A stretch of DNA of 64,000 bases, from NCBI RefSeq assembly GCF_009830105.1, contig NZ_WURB01000015.1, forward strand, positions 42,868-106,867, in the 5' to 3' direction. Made by a program: the position numbers and the translations under genes. Source of the stretch: Microvirga makkahensis. Lineage in GTDB: Bacteria; Pseudomonadota; Alphaproteobacteria; Rhizobiales; Beijerinckiaceae. Shown piece after piece: positions 16,541 through 25,221 of the stretch (position 1 is the first letter of the stretch; each line of letters opens with the position of its first letter). Under the pieces are notes generated by a model that was not told the DNA's origin, ran no database searches, and worked only from the letters and a program-made list of their open reading frames with translations.

Positions 16541-16605
16541 GACGAATCGAGTGTCAAGACACCGAGTTCGGTGAACGATCCCGCTTTGCCCTCGAAGTGG
16601 AGGGT

Positions 16606-17757
16606 ATGGTGCATATCGCATCGACAGGAGGCCGGCGGCTGAGACATGCCGCTCTGGCCGCGAAGAAGCTCGCCCTGGAGGCCGGGCGAACGGTCACGCG
16701 TAAAGAGCTCTCGGCCGCCGCCCGGGACGCGGAAAAGGCGCTTGCCTTGCGCCCGGCCCAGCGCCTGGTGCTGTCAGAGCTCGTCGCCTGCTGGGGCGAG
16801 CAGGAATGGGAGAAACTGCTGGTGTGGCCGTCAAACGCCCACCTGGCGAGCCGTACGGGGCTCAAGGACCGCTCGATCCGGCGCATTCTGGCGCAGCTTA
16901 CGGATCTCAAGCTGATCATAGCCAAAGACTCTCCCAACGGGAAACGGTTCGCGATCCGAAATCCGGCCGGCGACGTCGTCGACGCCTATGGCTTCGATCT
17001 GACGCCGATCTACGCAAGGCGGGGGGAGTGGACCGCGATGCTGGCCGAACAGAAGATCATGCGCGAGATCCGCAAGCGGTCCTATGACGAGGTAACCGTA
17101 GCCCGGAGGGCCACAGAGGAGGCCCTCAATGCCCTTGCCCAGCATTTCCCGGCGGTGGATCGTTCCGGCCTCGAGGAGCGCTATAACGAGCTCCTGGGCC
17201 GCACACCGCCCCGATCGACGGCCGGACTTCCTGCTGGCCTGCTCGGCGATTGGCAGGATTTGAGAACTCTTGCAGAAGCAGCGTTCAACGAGACCGGCAA
17301 TGGCGGACTCTCTGACCGCCACATAGAAACATATACCGGATCTTCCAGGGAATCTTGTACAAAAGACCTTCCCAGGAAAGCTGAAACCGTTCCTCCAAAA
17401 GAACCTGCGGCCGGGCATCTATCGCCAGCTCTGATCGTCGAGGCTTGCCCGGCGATCAATGATTACGGGCGACCTGTCCGGGACATCGCCGATGTCGTTG
17501 CGGCAGGACGGTACCTGAGAGCATCTCTTGGGGCGCATGAGAGTGCCTGGAGCGAAGCGGTCGCGGAAATCGGACCCGTCGGCGCAGCGGCAGCGGTCAT
17601 CTATGTCCTCCAGCTCTACGACGACGATGTCTCTGCCGGAGGATCCCGTATTCGGAACCCTGGCGGCTACTTCCGGGCTCTCGTCCGCATGGTGAAAGCC
17701 GGCAGGCTCAATCTCGTGGCGGAACTCCGGACCATGCGCCGGAAGAGAATGAGCTGA
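16606..17757 (+). CDS. repC: Replication initiator RepC
   Basis: Protein of 383 residues. The N-terminal part includes VWPSNAHLASRTGLKDRSIR, the winged-helix DNA-binding region of RepC, then LAQLTDLKLIIAKDSPNGKR. The C-terminal part (DVSAGGSRIRNPGGYFRALV) is typical of the RepC C-terminal domain. The ATG at 16606 has a GGAGG site five bases before it; an upstream GTG at 16597 would overlap that site. RepC is the limiting initiator and acts mostly on its own replicon. The origin usually lies inside repC; a locally A/T-richer stretch at about 17290-17400 is the likely place. Confidence 0.94.
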   Translation: MVHIASTGGRRLRHAALAAKKLALEAGRTVTRKELSAAARDAEKALALRPAQRLVLSELVACWGEQEWEKLLVWPSNAHLASRTGLKDRSIRRILAQLTDLKLIIAKDSPNGKRFAIRNPAGDVVDAYGFDLTPIYARRGEWTAMLAEQKIMREIRKRSYDEVTVARRATEEALNALAQHFPAVDRSGLEERYNELLGRTPPRSTAGLPAGLLGDWQDLRTLAEAAFNETGNGGLSDRHIETYTGSSRESCTKDLPRKAETVPPKEPAAGHLSPALIVEACPAINDYGRPVRDIADVVAAGRYLRASLGAHESAWSEAVAEIGPVGAAAAVIYVLQLYDDDVSAGGSRIRNPGGYFRALVRMVKAGRLNLVAELRTMRRKRMS

Positions 17758-18609
17758 GACATGCCGATTTCGGGAACAACTCAATTTTGATCCACATGGG
17801 ACTGCATGTGCAGGATCGGAGCGGAGACGAGATCGGGCGAGATCGGGCCTGTCTGCGGAATGGTTTGTCCGTTCTCGGTCGTTTGCTAGACCGTAGTGAA
17901 CAGCGACTTCGCTACATGGAGCGAACCTGAGCTGCAATGAAACAATGGCTTGGCCGTACGATGCGAACATGGCGCTTGGGGCAGGAGGCTGATCTTCAGG
18001 ATTCACCATGGAGTGGGGGAGGGGGCGAAAGACCGGGATCGACAGGTCAACGATCCTGTGTCGCCGTTACGATCCGTTGCGAACAATCACACAGACGCGC
18101 CACACGGCTGTGACATTCGCCTGCTTTGGCAGGGGCGGCGAGCAATTCCGACCGGAGCCTTCCATGTACACTTCCCGTCCTGCCCCCGCATCCGACCATG
18201 CTGTTCTTCCGGCATTCGGCTTTTCGTCGCGTGTCTTGAGCTTGGAGAGCCCGTTCCCAGCCCGGCCCGCGGCCGAGCTTGGGACGATGCACCAAGGAAT
18301 GAAGAACGCATCGGATCGATCCCGGAAGCGGGTTCCCCCTTTTGGTCCGATGCTGCGCAGGATGGAGGCAAAGACGGAAGGCGGCCATCAATGAGTGGAG
18401 GAAAAGCCTGGTCCTTCTGAGACCGGGTCAAGACACCTCAAGGGTGGAGTGGGCGAGCGCAGGAACCAAGGGGATGCGGACTTCCGCTCCGGAGAACCAC
18501 TCGATTCAACATCATACCGGATCGGGCACGGCGTCTTTGTGAAAAACCAAATCGGCCGAGACCGAGCGGCTGTCAGCGGGAATCGTCTTCCTGGTCCGAA
18601 ACCTGCTCG
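17758..18609. other. Non-coding or degraded sequence downstream of repC
   Basis: Only short competing frames are present. One plus frame from about 18164 (MYTSRPAPASDHAVLPAFGF...) has a GGAGCC sequence before its ATG but no family signal. I call no gene here. Confidence 0.4.
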
Positions 18610-19016
18610 TCACCGGGTTGAAGATATTCGATGGAATATCCATCCCGTGCAGGTCTTCAGGATCGGCTCCAGACAAGCGCAGCTGCCCTGAATCTCCACG
18701 ACGCGGCAGGTATAGGCCCTTCGGTCGCTGGGAGAGCGACAGATCACGGTTGCTCCGGCTCGGACGAGATTGGGCGGCTGGTGGGACGGCGGCGTCGCAA
18801 AGGATCCTTGCGGCACCCGCCGATGGATGTCCCGGCCGCGAAAATGCCGCTGCGACGCCCGGAAGCGATCAAGAGCCGCAATGGCGGCACGGGCCCGGTC
18901 GCGGTAACGGTTGTGACCGCCCGCACGAAAGGCCCTTCCTGGCGTCCGGGATACCAGGACAATCGACCGATTTTGGCCAGCTCCTCCGCAACAACCTCGA
19001 CTTCCTGGTCCGTCAT
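18610..19016 (-). pseudogene. Hypothetical gene disrupted by a frameshift
   Basis: From an ATG at 19016, preceded by GGAGGGG, the frame reads MTDQEVEVVAEELAKIGRLS, then WYPGRQEGPFVRA. Near 18910 the protein-like signal moves to another frame: HNRYRDRARAAIAALDRFRA, then later VRAGATVICRSPSDRRAYTC and a Cys-containing end at 18610. The original frame instead runs into low-complexity Arg/Pro sequence and stops at 18744. The joined product would be about 135 residues. I recall similar short hypothetical proteins in this bacterial group but cannot name a function. A single indel would explain the break. Confidence 0.4.
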
Positions 19017-19611
19017 CGTGCGCAGCCCCTCCTGGAAATACCCGAGCCTCAATGCCATCCGCTTCGGAGACGATCCTCTCGCTTGACGAGCTTCTCGAGA
19101 CAGGGGGCGCGCCGCTGGCGATGCCGTTGCGCGAGCCTCCTCAGAGCCCTTTTCCCATTCGTGCGGATCCTCAAGGCTCGCGCTGAGGCTGTCCCGCTCC
19201 CGCTCGTACTCGAAATCCATGTTCACCAGGACTTCCAGCAGCGACTGGAAAAGCGGTTCGAGAGCGGGGGAGGAGGGGGCAACCGCATCTCCAGGGAGAT
19301 GGACCCATCATGATCGACCATTCATGCGTGCCAACCCACCGGACGGCTCAGGCGGAGCCGCGACCCTGCTAGCCGGTGAGGCCTGCGACAGGAACGCCAT
19401 GCGCGAGCGGGCCCAGGAGCAAGGTGCATGAGCCAAGATCCTGCCGAAGGGGAAAACCCCAAGGCCTCGTCGGTCTCCAGCGGCTTAGAAGCCCTGCACG
19501 CCGCCGGGCGATCCGTTCCAGCGCATCAAGGTACCATTGAGCTCCTCACCTTCTGCTCCCCACACCCGGGGCGGGAACATGAGCCGGCCGCCCTGCGTTC
19601 GCTCGAGAGAA
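19017..19611. other. Degraded region with a possible second hypothetical gene remnant
   Basis: Upstream of the frameshifted gene, on the same minus strand, a frame contains ALEPLFQSLLEVLVNMDFEY followed by ERERDSLSASLEDPHEWEKG, which is acidic and helix-like. A different frame then gives CLEKLVKREDRLRSGWH before a stop. Together they suggest another small frameshifted gene (about 19075-19300). Beyond it up to the mnt operator I see nothing. Confidence 0.3.
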
Positions 19612-19658
19612 ATTGCAAATCATTCTCAGTTGCATTGACTCTTGCAAATCATTTGCAA
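19612..19658. promoter_or_regulatory. Metal-responsive operator (Fur/Mur-type) before the metal importer
   Basis: A 17-bp palindrome TTGCAAATCATTTGCAA at 19642-19658 is preceded by a partial copy starting TTGCAAATCATT at 19613. The pair lies 64 bp before the binding-protein gene. Alphaproteobacterial Mur (manganese-responsive Fur homologue) sites before sit/mnt genes are AT-rich dyads of this kind. Repression by Mn-loaded Mur is inferred. Confidence 0.7.
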
Positions 19659-19721
19659 TAGCATCCCTTAGTCACGACGCCGACGCCGCCCCTCGCGATT
19701 CACCAGCTGGAGAGCAACAGA

Positions 19722-20708
19722 ATGTTCCGAACACCTCCGTCGAAGCGCCGTTTTCTGGGCTTGGCCGCGGTGCTCGCCGCCTTTGTGGGCCTCATGGGAC
19801 CCGGCTCGGCCATCGCACAGAGCGGCTCGCTCAAAGTCGTCGCTACGACTGGCATGATCGCCGACGCGGCTCGCCAGATCGGGGGCGACCTTGTCGAAGT
19901 GAAGGCGCTAATGGGACCTGGCGTCGATCCCCATGCCTACCGCCAGACGCGCACCGACATCGTGGCCATGACCCAGGCTGATCTCGTCCTCTGGCACGGC
20001 CTCTATCTGGAGGCCCAGATGGAGGGCTTCATGCATGACCTCGCCAAGAGGCGGAAGGTCGTCGCCGTGGCGGAGGCGCTGCCAAGGAATATGCTGCTCG
20101 CCCATGACGATTATGCCGACAAGTTCGACCCTCACGTCTGGATGAACCCGAATCTGTGGTCGCATGTGGTGAGCGCCGTTCGCGACGCGCTGATCACCGC
20201 CAGACCGGAGGCGAAGGCCACGTTCGAGACCAACGCGGCGGCACACCTGAAGGATCTCACGGAACTCGCCGATTACACGACCAGGATTCTCTCCACGATT
20301 CCGGCAGAGAGCCGCGTCCTTCTCACGGCTCATGACGCCTTCAACTATTTCGGCGTGGCCTATGGATTCGAGGTGCTCGGGATTCAGGGCATCTCCACGG
20401 AGAGCGAGGCGGGGCTGAATCGGGTTTCAGAACTGGTGGAGATGCTGGTCTCGCGCAGGATCCGCGCCGTCTTCGTCGAGTCCTCCGTCTCTGACCGCAA
20501 CATCCGTGCCCTGATTGAGGGGGCCGCCGCCAAAGGTCATACCGTGACCATCGGTGGAGAGCTCTTCTCCGATGCCATGGGAGAGCAGGGCACCTACGAA
20601 GGCACCTATCTCGGCATGATCGACCACAATGCCACCACCATCGCACGGGCGCTCGGTGGCGAAGCTCCGGAGCGTGGCATGCGCGGCGCGCTTACGGCCA
20701 GGCGCTGA
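19722..20708 (+). CDS. Manganese/zinc-type ABC importer, periplasmic binding protein
   Basis: Cluster A-I (TroA/SitA/MntC) solute-binding protein of 328 residues. A signal peptide covers roughly residues 1-32 (cleavage near AIAQSG). Metal-ligand motifs are [19 protein letters not shown], the acidic STESEAG and the late Asp in [10 protein letters not shown]. This His-His-Glu-Asp set is typical of the Mn/Fe type rather than the His-rich-loop Zn type, and no His-rich loop is present. It heads a four-gene operon with ATPase and two permeases, behind a Mur/Fur-like operator. Confidence 0.9.
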   Translation: MFRTPPSKRRFLGLAAVLAAFVGLMGPGSAIAQSGSLKVVATTGMIADAARQIGGDLVEVKALMGPGVDPHAYRQTRTDIVAMTQADLVLWHGLYLEAQMEGFMHDLAKRRKVVAVAEALPRNMLLAHDDYADKFDPHVWMNPNLWSHVVSAVRDALITARPEAKATFETNAAAHLKDLTELADYTTRILSTIPAESRVLLTAHDAFNYFGVAYGFEVLGIQGISTESEAGLNRVSELVEMLVSRRIRAVFVESSVSDRNIRALIEGAAAKGHTVTIGGELFSDAMGEQGTYEGTYLGMIDHNATTIARALGGEAPERGMRGALTARR

Positions 20709-20718
20709 GGAGGACCCG

Positions 20719-21534
20719 ATGACGCCAGCCGCTGTGCAACTTGCTGCAAGCGACGGCCGGGCCTTGCATCCGGCCGCCTCCACAGACAATCCGCTCGCCA
20801 TTCAGGGAATGACCGTGTCCTATGGCGAGAAGCCAGCCGTGTTCTCCATCGATGCGACCGTGCCGCCCGGGAGCATGGCAGCCATCATCGGTCCGAACGG
20901 CGCAGGCAAGTCGACGCTCCTCAAGGCGGTTCTCGGCGTTGTCCCGGCGCTGTCCGGGACCGTCGCCGTCTTCGGCGCGCCTCTCGCCAGGGCCCGGCAC
21001 CGCATTGCCTATGTGCCTCAGCGGGCCAGCGTCGATTGGGACTTCCCAACGCGGGTGATCGACGTGGTTCTCATGGGGCTCTACCGCGAGCTCGGTCTCC
21101 TGCATCTGGTCCGGCGGCACCATCGCGAAAAGGCGCTCGCCTGCCTTGAGCGGGTCGGCATGGCCGATTTCGCCGGGCGTCAGATCGGCCAGCTCTCGGG
21201 CGGGCAGCAGCAGCGCGTGTTCCTCGCCCGCGCATTGGCCCAGAATGCCGATCTCTACCTGCTCGACGAGCCTTTCGCCGGCGTCGATGCGGCAACCGAA
21301 AAGGCCATCATCGACGTGCTCAAGTCGCTGAAGGCGGAGAAGCGCACCGTGGTCTGCGTCCACCACGACCTGGCGACGGTCGTGGATTATTTCGACCATG
21401 TGCTGCTCATCAACGTGCGCAAGATCGCCGAAGGACCGGTGGCGACGACCTTCACGGCCGAGAACCTGCAGGCCACCTACGGGGGGCGCCTGGCGACGAC
21501 GCATATCGATCAACTCATGCTGCCGGTGGCCTGA
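20719..21534 (+). CDS. Manganese/zinc-type ABC importer, ATP-binding protein
   Basis: Protein of 271 residues. Walker A is GPNGAGKST (~58-66), the signature is [15 protein letters not shown], Walker B is LYLLDEP and the switch His is in [30 protein letters not shown] is characteristic of the metal-importer ATPases (SitB/MntB/ZnuC type). The start at 20719 has a GAGGAGGA site. It energises uptake by the two permeases that follow; the ATPase stop and permease start are four bases apart. Confidence 0.92.
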   Translation: MTPAAVQLAASDGRALHPAASTDNPLAIQGMTVSYGEKPAVFSIDATVPPGSMAAIIGPNGAGKSTLLKAVLGVVPALSGTVAVFGAPLARARHRIAYVPQRASVDWDFPTRVIDVVLMGLYRELGLLHLVRRHHREKALACLERVGMADFAGRQIGQLSGGQQQRVFLARALAQNADLYLLDEPFAGVDAATEKAIIDVLKSLKAEKRTVVCVHHDLATVVDYFDHVLLINVRKIAEGPVATTFTAENLQATYGGRLATTHIDQLMLPVA

Positions 21535-21538
21535 GGCG

Positions 21539-22759
21539 ATGCTGAAGCCCTTCACGAGCGCCCTCCTGCTGCAGTCCGGCTACAACGCCGCGCTGGTCGC
21601 CGTCGGAGCGGCGCTGCTCGGGTTCGCCGCCGGAAGTGGCGGCGCCTTCATGTTTCTGCGCAAGCGGGCGCTCGTCAGCGATGCCGTCGCGCATGCCACG
21701 CTGCCAGGCGTCGGGATCGCGTTCATGGTTATGGTGACCTTGGGGGCGGATGGCCGGAATCTCCTGGGGCTGCTTCTCGGCTCCGCGCTCTCGGCCGGCA
21801 TCGGCCTGCTCGCCGTCGAATGGATCACCCGCCGGACGCGCCTGGCCGAGGATGCCGCCATCGGCGCGGTGCTGTCGGTGTTCTTCGGCTTCGGGATCGT
21901 GCTCCTGACGATCATCCAGACCATGTCTCGCGGCAAACAGGCGGGGCTTGAGGGGTTTCTGCTCGGCTCGACCGCGGGCATGGTGTTTGAGGATGCCCTC
22001 ATCATCGCGGTCGGGGGGGCCTGCACCATCGCCGCCCTCGTCCTGCTGCGCCGGCCGATGACGCTGGTGGCCTTCGATCCGGAGTTTGCGGCGGCGTCCG
22101 GCGTTTCCGTACGAACGGTTGATCTGGCGATGATGGGTCTCGTCCTGGCCGTCACGGTGATCGGTTTGAAGATCGTCGGCCTCATCCTGATCGTCGCCAT
22201 GCTCATCATCCCCTCCGTGACCGCCCGATTCTGGACCGACCGGACCGAACGGCTCCTGGGTATCGCGGGGCTCGTTGGCGGTGCCTCCGGCTATGCCGGG
22301 GCGGCCATTTCCGCCTCCGCGCCGGACCTGCCGACCGGACCGATCATCGTGCTCGTCTGCTTTGGCCTCTTCATCGCCTCGCTCCTGCTCGCGCCCAACA
22401 GAGGCGTGCTGGCCTCGATCCTCCGCCACCGGCGCTTCCAGGTCCGGGTGCATCGTCGTCAGGGTCTGCTGGCGCTGGCCCGCGGCGAGCCGATCCTTGA
22501 TCCGCTGACCCTTGCCGTGCTGCGACGGGCCGGCCTGATCCGCAATGACGGCGTCGCTACTGAGGCAGGCCGCGCACAGAGCGCCAAGGTGCTTCGGGAT
22601 GAACGACGCTGGGAGATCGTGCGTCAGATCCACCAGAATGAGGCCGTGTCCGGCCGCTATGATGGACTGACGCCGATCGAGGCCGTGCTGACAAGGGACG
22701 AGATTGCGGAGATCGATCGCCGGATCGGCAGGCCTGTGCCGGCGGAAGGAGCGGCCTGA
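21539..22759 (+). CDS. Metal ABC importer permease with C-terminal winged-helix extension
   Basis: Protein of 406 residues. The first ~285 residues are an ABC-3 family permease with about eight helices, including FLRKRALVSDAVAHATLPGV, the motif that contacts the ATPase. After the last helix, about 115 soluble residues follow: ILDPLTLAVLRRAGLIRNDG and TEAGRAQSAKVLRDERRWEI, then SGRYDGLTPIEAVLTRDEIA. This resembles the DNA-binding/dimer region of MntR/DtxR regulators, and such tails occur on other metal-importer permeases. It probably acts as a cytoplasmic sensor or regulatory domain. The gene overlaps the next permease by one base (TGATG). Confidence 0.88.
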   Translation: MLKPFTSALLLQSGYNAALVAVGAALLGFAAGSGGAFMFLRKRALVSDAVAHATLPGVGIAFMVMVTLGADGRNLLGLLLGSALSAGIGLLAVEWITRRTRLAEDAAIGAVLSVFFGFGIVLLTIIQTMSRGKQAGLEGFLLGSTAGMVFEDALIIAVGGACTIAALVLLRRPMTLVAFDPEFAAASGVSVRTVDLAMMGLVLAVTVIGLKIVGLILIVAMLIIPSVTARFWTDRTERLLGIAGLVGGASGYAGAAISASAPDLPTGPIIVLVCFGLFIASLLLAPNRGVLASILRHRRFQVRVHRRQGLLALARGEPILDPLTLAVLRRAGLIRNDGVATEAGRAQSAKVLRDERRWEIVRQIHQNEAVSGRYDGLTPIEAVLTRDEIAEIDRRIGRPVPAEGAA

Positions 22760-23694
22760 TGGGTGCCGAGTTCGTTCAACTCAGCCTGACGCCGCTGGCG
22801 ATCGGCATTCTCGCCGCCGTTGCCTGTGCGCTGCCGGGCAATTTCCTGATCCTGCGACGGCAGGCGCTGATCGGCGATGCGATCAGCCACGTCGTCCTGC
22901 CCGGAATCGTCGTTGCCTTTCTGATCACCGGCACGATCTCCACCTGGCCGATGATGCTCGGCGCAGCGGGAGCGGCGGTCGTGGCCGTGGTGCTGATCGA
23001 GGCGATCAGGCGGCTCGGACGGATCGAGCCGGGGGCGGCGATGGGTGTGACGTTCACGTCCCTGTTCGCGGCGGGGGTGCTTCTGCTGGAGCAGAGCGAT
23101 ACGAGCAGTGTGCATCTCGACGTGGAGCACGCGCTCTACGGCAATCTCGAGAGCCTGATCTGGCTCTCAGCGGACGGATGGGGGTCGCTCCTCGATCCGC
23201 AGGCGCTCGCCGATCTGCCGCCGGAACTCGGACGCATGGCCGTGGTGACTCTGCTCATTGCCGTCCTGACGGCCGTGTTCTGGCGCCCGCTCAAGCTCTC
23301 CACGTTCGATGAGGGCTTCGCCAAGACGCTCGGAATTCCGACGGGGGCCTTGAGCCTTGGCCTCGTGGTGACGGCCGCGTTGGCGGCGGTGGCCGCCTTC
23401 GATGCGGTCGGGTCGATCATCGTGATCGCGATGTTCATCTGCCCGCCTGCCGCGGCGCGGCTGATGACCAACCGGCTGGAGGTGCAGGTCGCATGGAGCA
23501 TCGCCTTTGCAGCGGTCTCGGCGGTTCTGGGCTATGTATTTGCCGGCTACGGCCCCCTCTGGTTCGGCGGCAATGACGCCGTGAGCGCCGCCGGGATGAT
23601 CGCGACGGTCTCGGGCATGATCCTGGGATCTGCGTGCCTGTTCGCGCCGCACCGATCCCGCGTCGGGGTCCCGCCGGAACCGGAGCAGACATGA
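22759..23694 (+). CDS. Metal ABC importer, second permease
   Basis: ABC-3 family membrane protein of 311 residues with about eight to nine helices. LILRRQALIGDAISHVVLPG is the ATPase-contact motif, paralogous to that of the preceding permease. No C-terminal extension is present. Two different permeases with one ATPase and one binding protein is the SitABCD/MntABCD arrangement, so the channel is likely a heterodimer. It is the last gene of the operon. Confidence 0.9.
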   Translation: MGAEFVQLSLTPLAIGILAAVACALPGNFLILRRQALIGDAISHVVLPGIVVAFLITGTISTWPMMLGAAGAAVVAVVLIEAIRRLGRIEPGAAMGVTFTSLFAAGVLLLEQSDTSSVHLDVEHALYGNLESLIWLSADGWGSLLDPQALADLPPELGRMAVVTLLIAVLTAVFWRPLKLSTFDEGFAKTLGIPTGALSLGLVVTAALAAVAAFDAVGSIIVIAMFICPPAAARLMTNRLEVQVAWSIAFAAVSAVLGYVFAGYGPLWFGGNDAVSAAGMIATVSGMILGSACLFAPHRSRVGVPPEPEQT

Positions 23695-23726
23695 TCGGAC
23701 AGGCAGGCGACACACGTTGAAGCTTC

Positions 23727-23773
23727 GACGTTGGGTGTGTCGCCGAACGAGGCACGTCATCACTCCCAACGTC
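23727..23773. repeat. Inverted repeat between the metal importer and the pgt-like locus
   Basis: GACGTTGGG (23727-23735) and CCCAACGTC (23765-23773) are perfect inverted copies, 29 bp apart. They could form a terminator-like structure for the importer operon or an operator for the following gene. There is no T tract, so simple termination is doubtful. Confidence 0.4.
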
Positions 23774-23847
23774 GCTCAAGCGGTACTTGATCGCCCGACC
23801 GGTCTCAGGCCTATGATGCGGCTTGGTTCCGGGGCGCCTCTTGATCG

Positions 23848-25221
23848 ATGTTTCGTATTGTCTTCATCCACCTCATGGCTTTGCTGGCTCTCTCGGCGGG
23901 AGCTGCCGGTGCAAGCGGGAAAGTGCGTCCGGTCCGTGTCCTCACGTCGTTTCCGCCTCATTTCTTCAAGCCGTTTCAGGACGCGTTCGAAAAGCGCTAT
24001 CCCGGCATCCCCGTCGAGTTCGTGCAGCGCAAGACGACGGCGGCGGTGGCAAGTGTCATGGGAGAAAGAGGGCCCGACATCTTCTGGGCATCGGCGCCGG
24101 ATGCTTTCGAGATCCTCAAGCGCGCCGGCCAGCTGGCCCCCTTGAAGCCCCGCCCGACCGGTGCGCCATCCCTCATTGCCGGGTATCCGGTGAACGATCC
24201 GGATCTCACCTATCTCGGTTTCGCGCTCTCCGGCTACGGCTTCGTCTACAATCCACGCTACCTCGAGGAGAGGGGGCTGCCCGTGCCGAGGGCGTGGAGC
24301 GATCTGGCGGCACCGATCTATGCGGGGCATGTCGGCATCAGCTCGCCGTCGCGGTCGGGCACGATGCACCTCATGGTCGAGGCCATCCTGCAGGTCTATG
24401 GCTGGGACCGGGGGTGGGGGATCTGGTCGGAGATCGGCGGCAATCTCGCCACGGTGACGGCCAGGAGCTTCGGCGTCTCGGCGGGAGTCGCCCGCGGGCG
24501 CTTCGGGATCGGCCCGACGATCGACTTTCTCGCGAATCCGGAAGGCGTTCCGAAGGGATCGACGCGGTTTTCCCTTCCCGACGAGACGCTGTTCGTGCCC
24601 GCGAGCATCGCGATTCTGGCCGATGCCGGCAACCGGGAGGGGGCCGAGCGATTCGTCGATTTCGTGCTGTCGCCCGAGGGGCAGGCCATTCTTCTCGATC
24701 CCGCGGTTGCCCGCCTGCCGATTTCCCCCACCGTGTACCCGGCCGGCGAGGCCGCAGAGGGCAGCCCCTTCGAGCGTGACGGGCTTTTCACAAGGGGCCG
24801 GTTCGACGCGAGCCTATCGGCGGCACGGTACGAACTGGTCAACATCATCTTCGATGAAATGATCACGTTCCGCAGGTCGGAGCTGGGACGGCTGTGGCGA
24901 TCCGTTCAGGAGCTGGAGGCGGCTCTGTCCCGGCACTCCGAGGCGGATGCTGCGAAACTGGTCAGCGATGCGCGGAACGCGCTGACCAGGTCGCCCCTGA
25001 GCGGCGCGGAGGCCATGGAGCTCGAGCGCTGGAAAGGCTTGGTTCGCGTGCGGCGAGGGCTTCCCACTCCCGAGCCGCAAGCCCGTCTCGAGGCCCGCAT
25101 CAAGGCGCAGATCGATGAGAACATGCGGCGTGCTGCGCAGGCTCTGGCGGATGCGGCCGCGAGACTGGGACGGTCAACGCCCGATCGGGGCCCCCACGCC
25201 TCGAAGGTCGGGCGTCCATGA
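23848..25221 (+). CDS. Periplasmic substrate-binding sensor protein, PgtC-like
   Basis: Protein of 457 residues with a signal peptide (~1-24). The body is a family-1 extracellular binding domain: RVLTSFPPHFFKPFQDAFEK, DIFWASAPDAFEILKRAGQL, SSPSRSGTMHLMVEA. Residues ~330-450 add a helical tail. It is clearly paralogous to the transport binding protein at 28673 (same FWASAPDAFE and PSRSGT-HL motifs). It overlaps a histidine kinase gene by four bases and no permease gene is adjacent to it. This arrangement matches PgtC, which passes ligand information to kinase PgtB in the phosphoglycerate system. Role as a sensor accessory is therefore inferred; the ligand is unknown. Confidence 0.82.
   Translation: MFRIVFIHLMALLALSAGAAGASGKVRPVRVLTSFPPHFFKPFQDAFEKRYPGIPVEFVQRKTTAAVASVMGERGPDIFWASAPDAFEILKRAGQLAPLKPRPTGAPSLIAGYPVNDPDLTYLGFALSGYGFVYNPRYLEERGLPVPRAWSDLAAPIYAGHVGISSPSRSGTMHLMVEAILQVYGWDRGWGIWSEIGGNLATVTARSFGVSAGVARGRFGIGPTIDFLANPEGVPKGSTRFSLPDETLFVPASIAILADAGNREGAERFVDFVLSPEGQAILLDPAVARLPISPTVYPAGEAAEGSPFERDGLFTRGRFDASLSAARYELVNIIFDEMITFRRSELGRLWRSVQELEAALSRHSEADAAKLVSDARNALTRSPLSGAEAMELERWKGLVRVRRGLPTPEPQARLEARIKAQIDENMRRAAQALADAAARLGRSTPDRGPHASKVGRP

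Noticed and set aside
21035..21050. ATTGGGACTTCCCAAC, a possible fifth parS
   Set aside because: It encodes the conserved [10 protein letters not shown] segment of the metal-importer ATPase and has a mismatched outer base, so coding constraint explains it.
21515..22633. 372-codon minus-strand frame
   Set aside because: Opposite the metal permease; charged low-complexity product without motifs.
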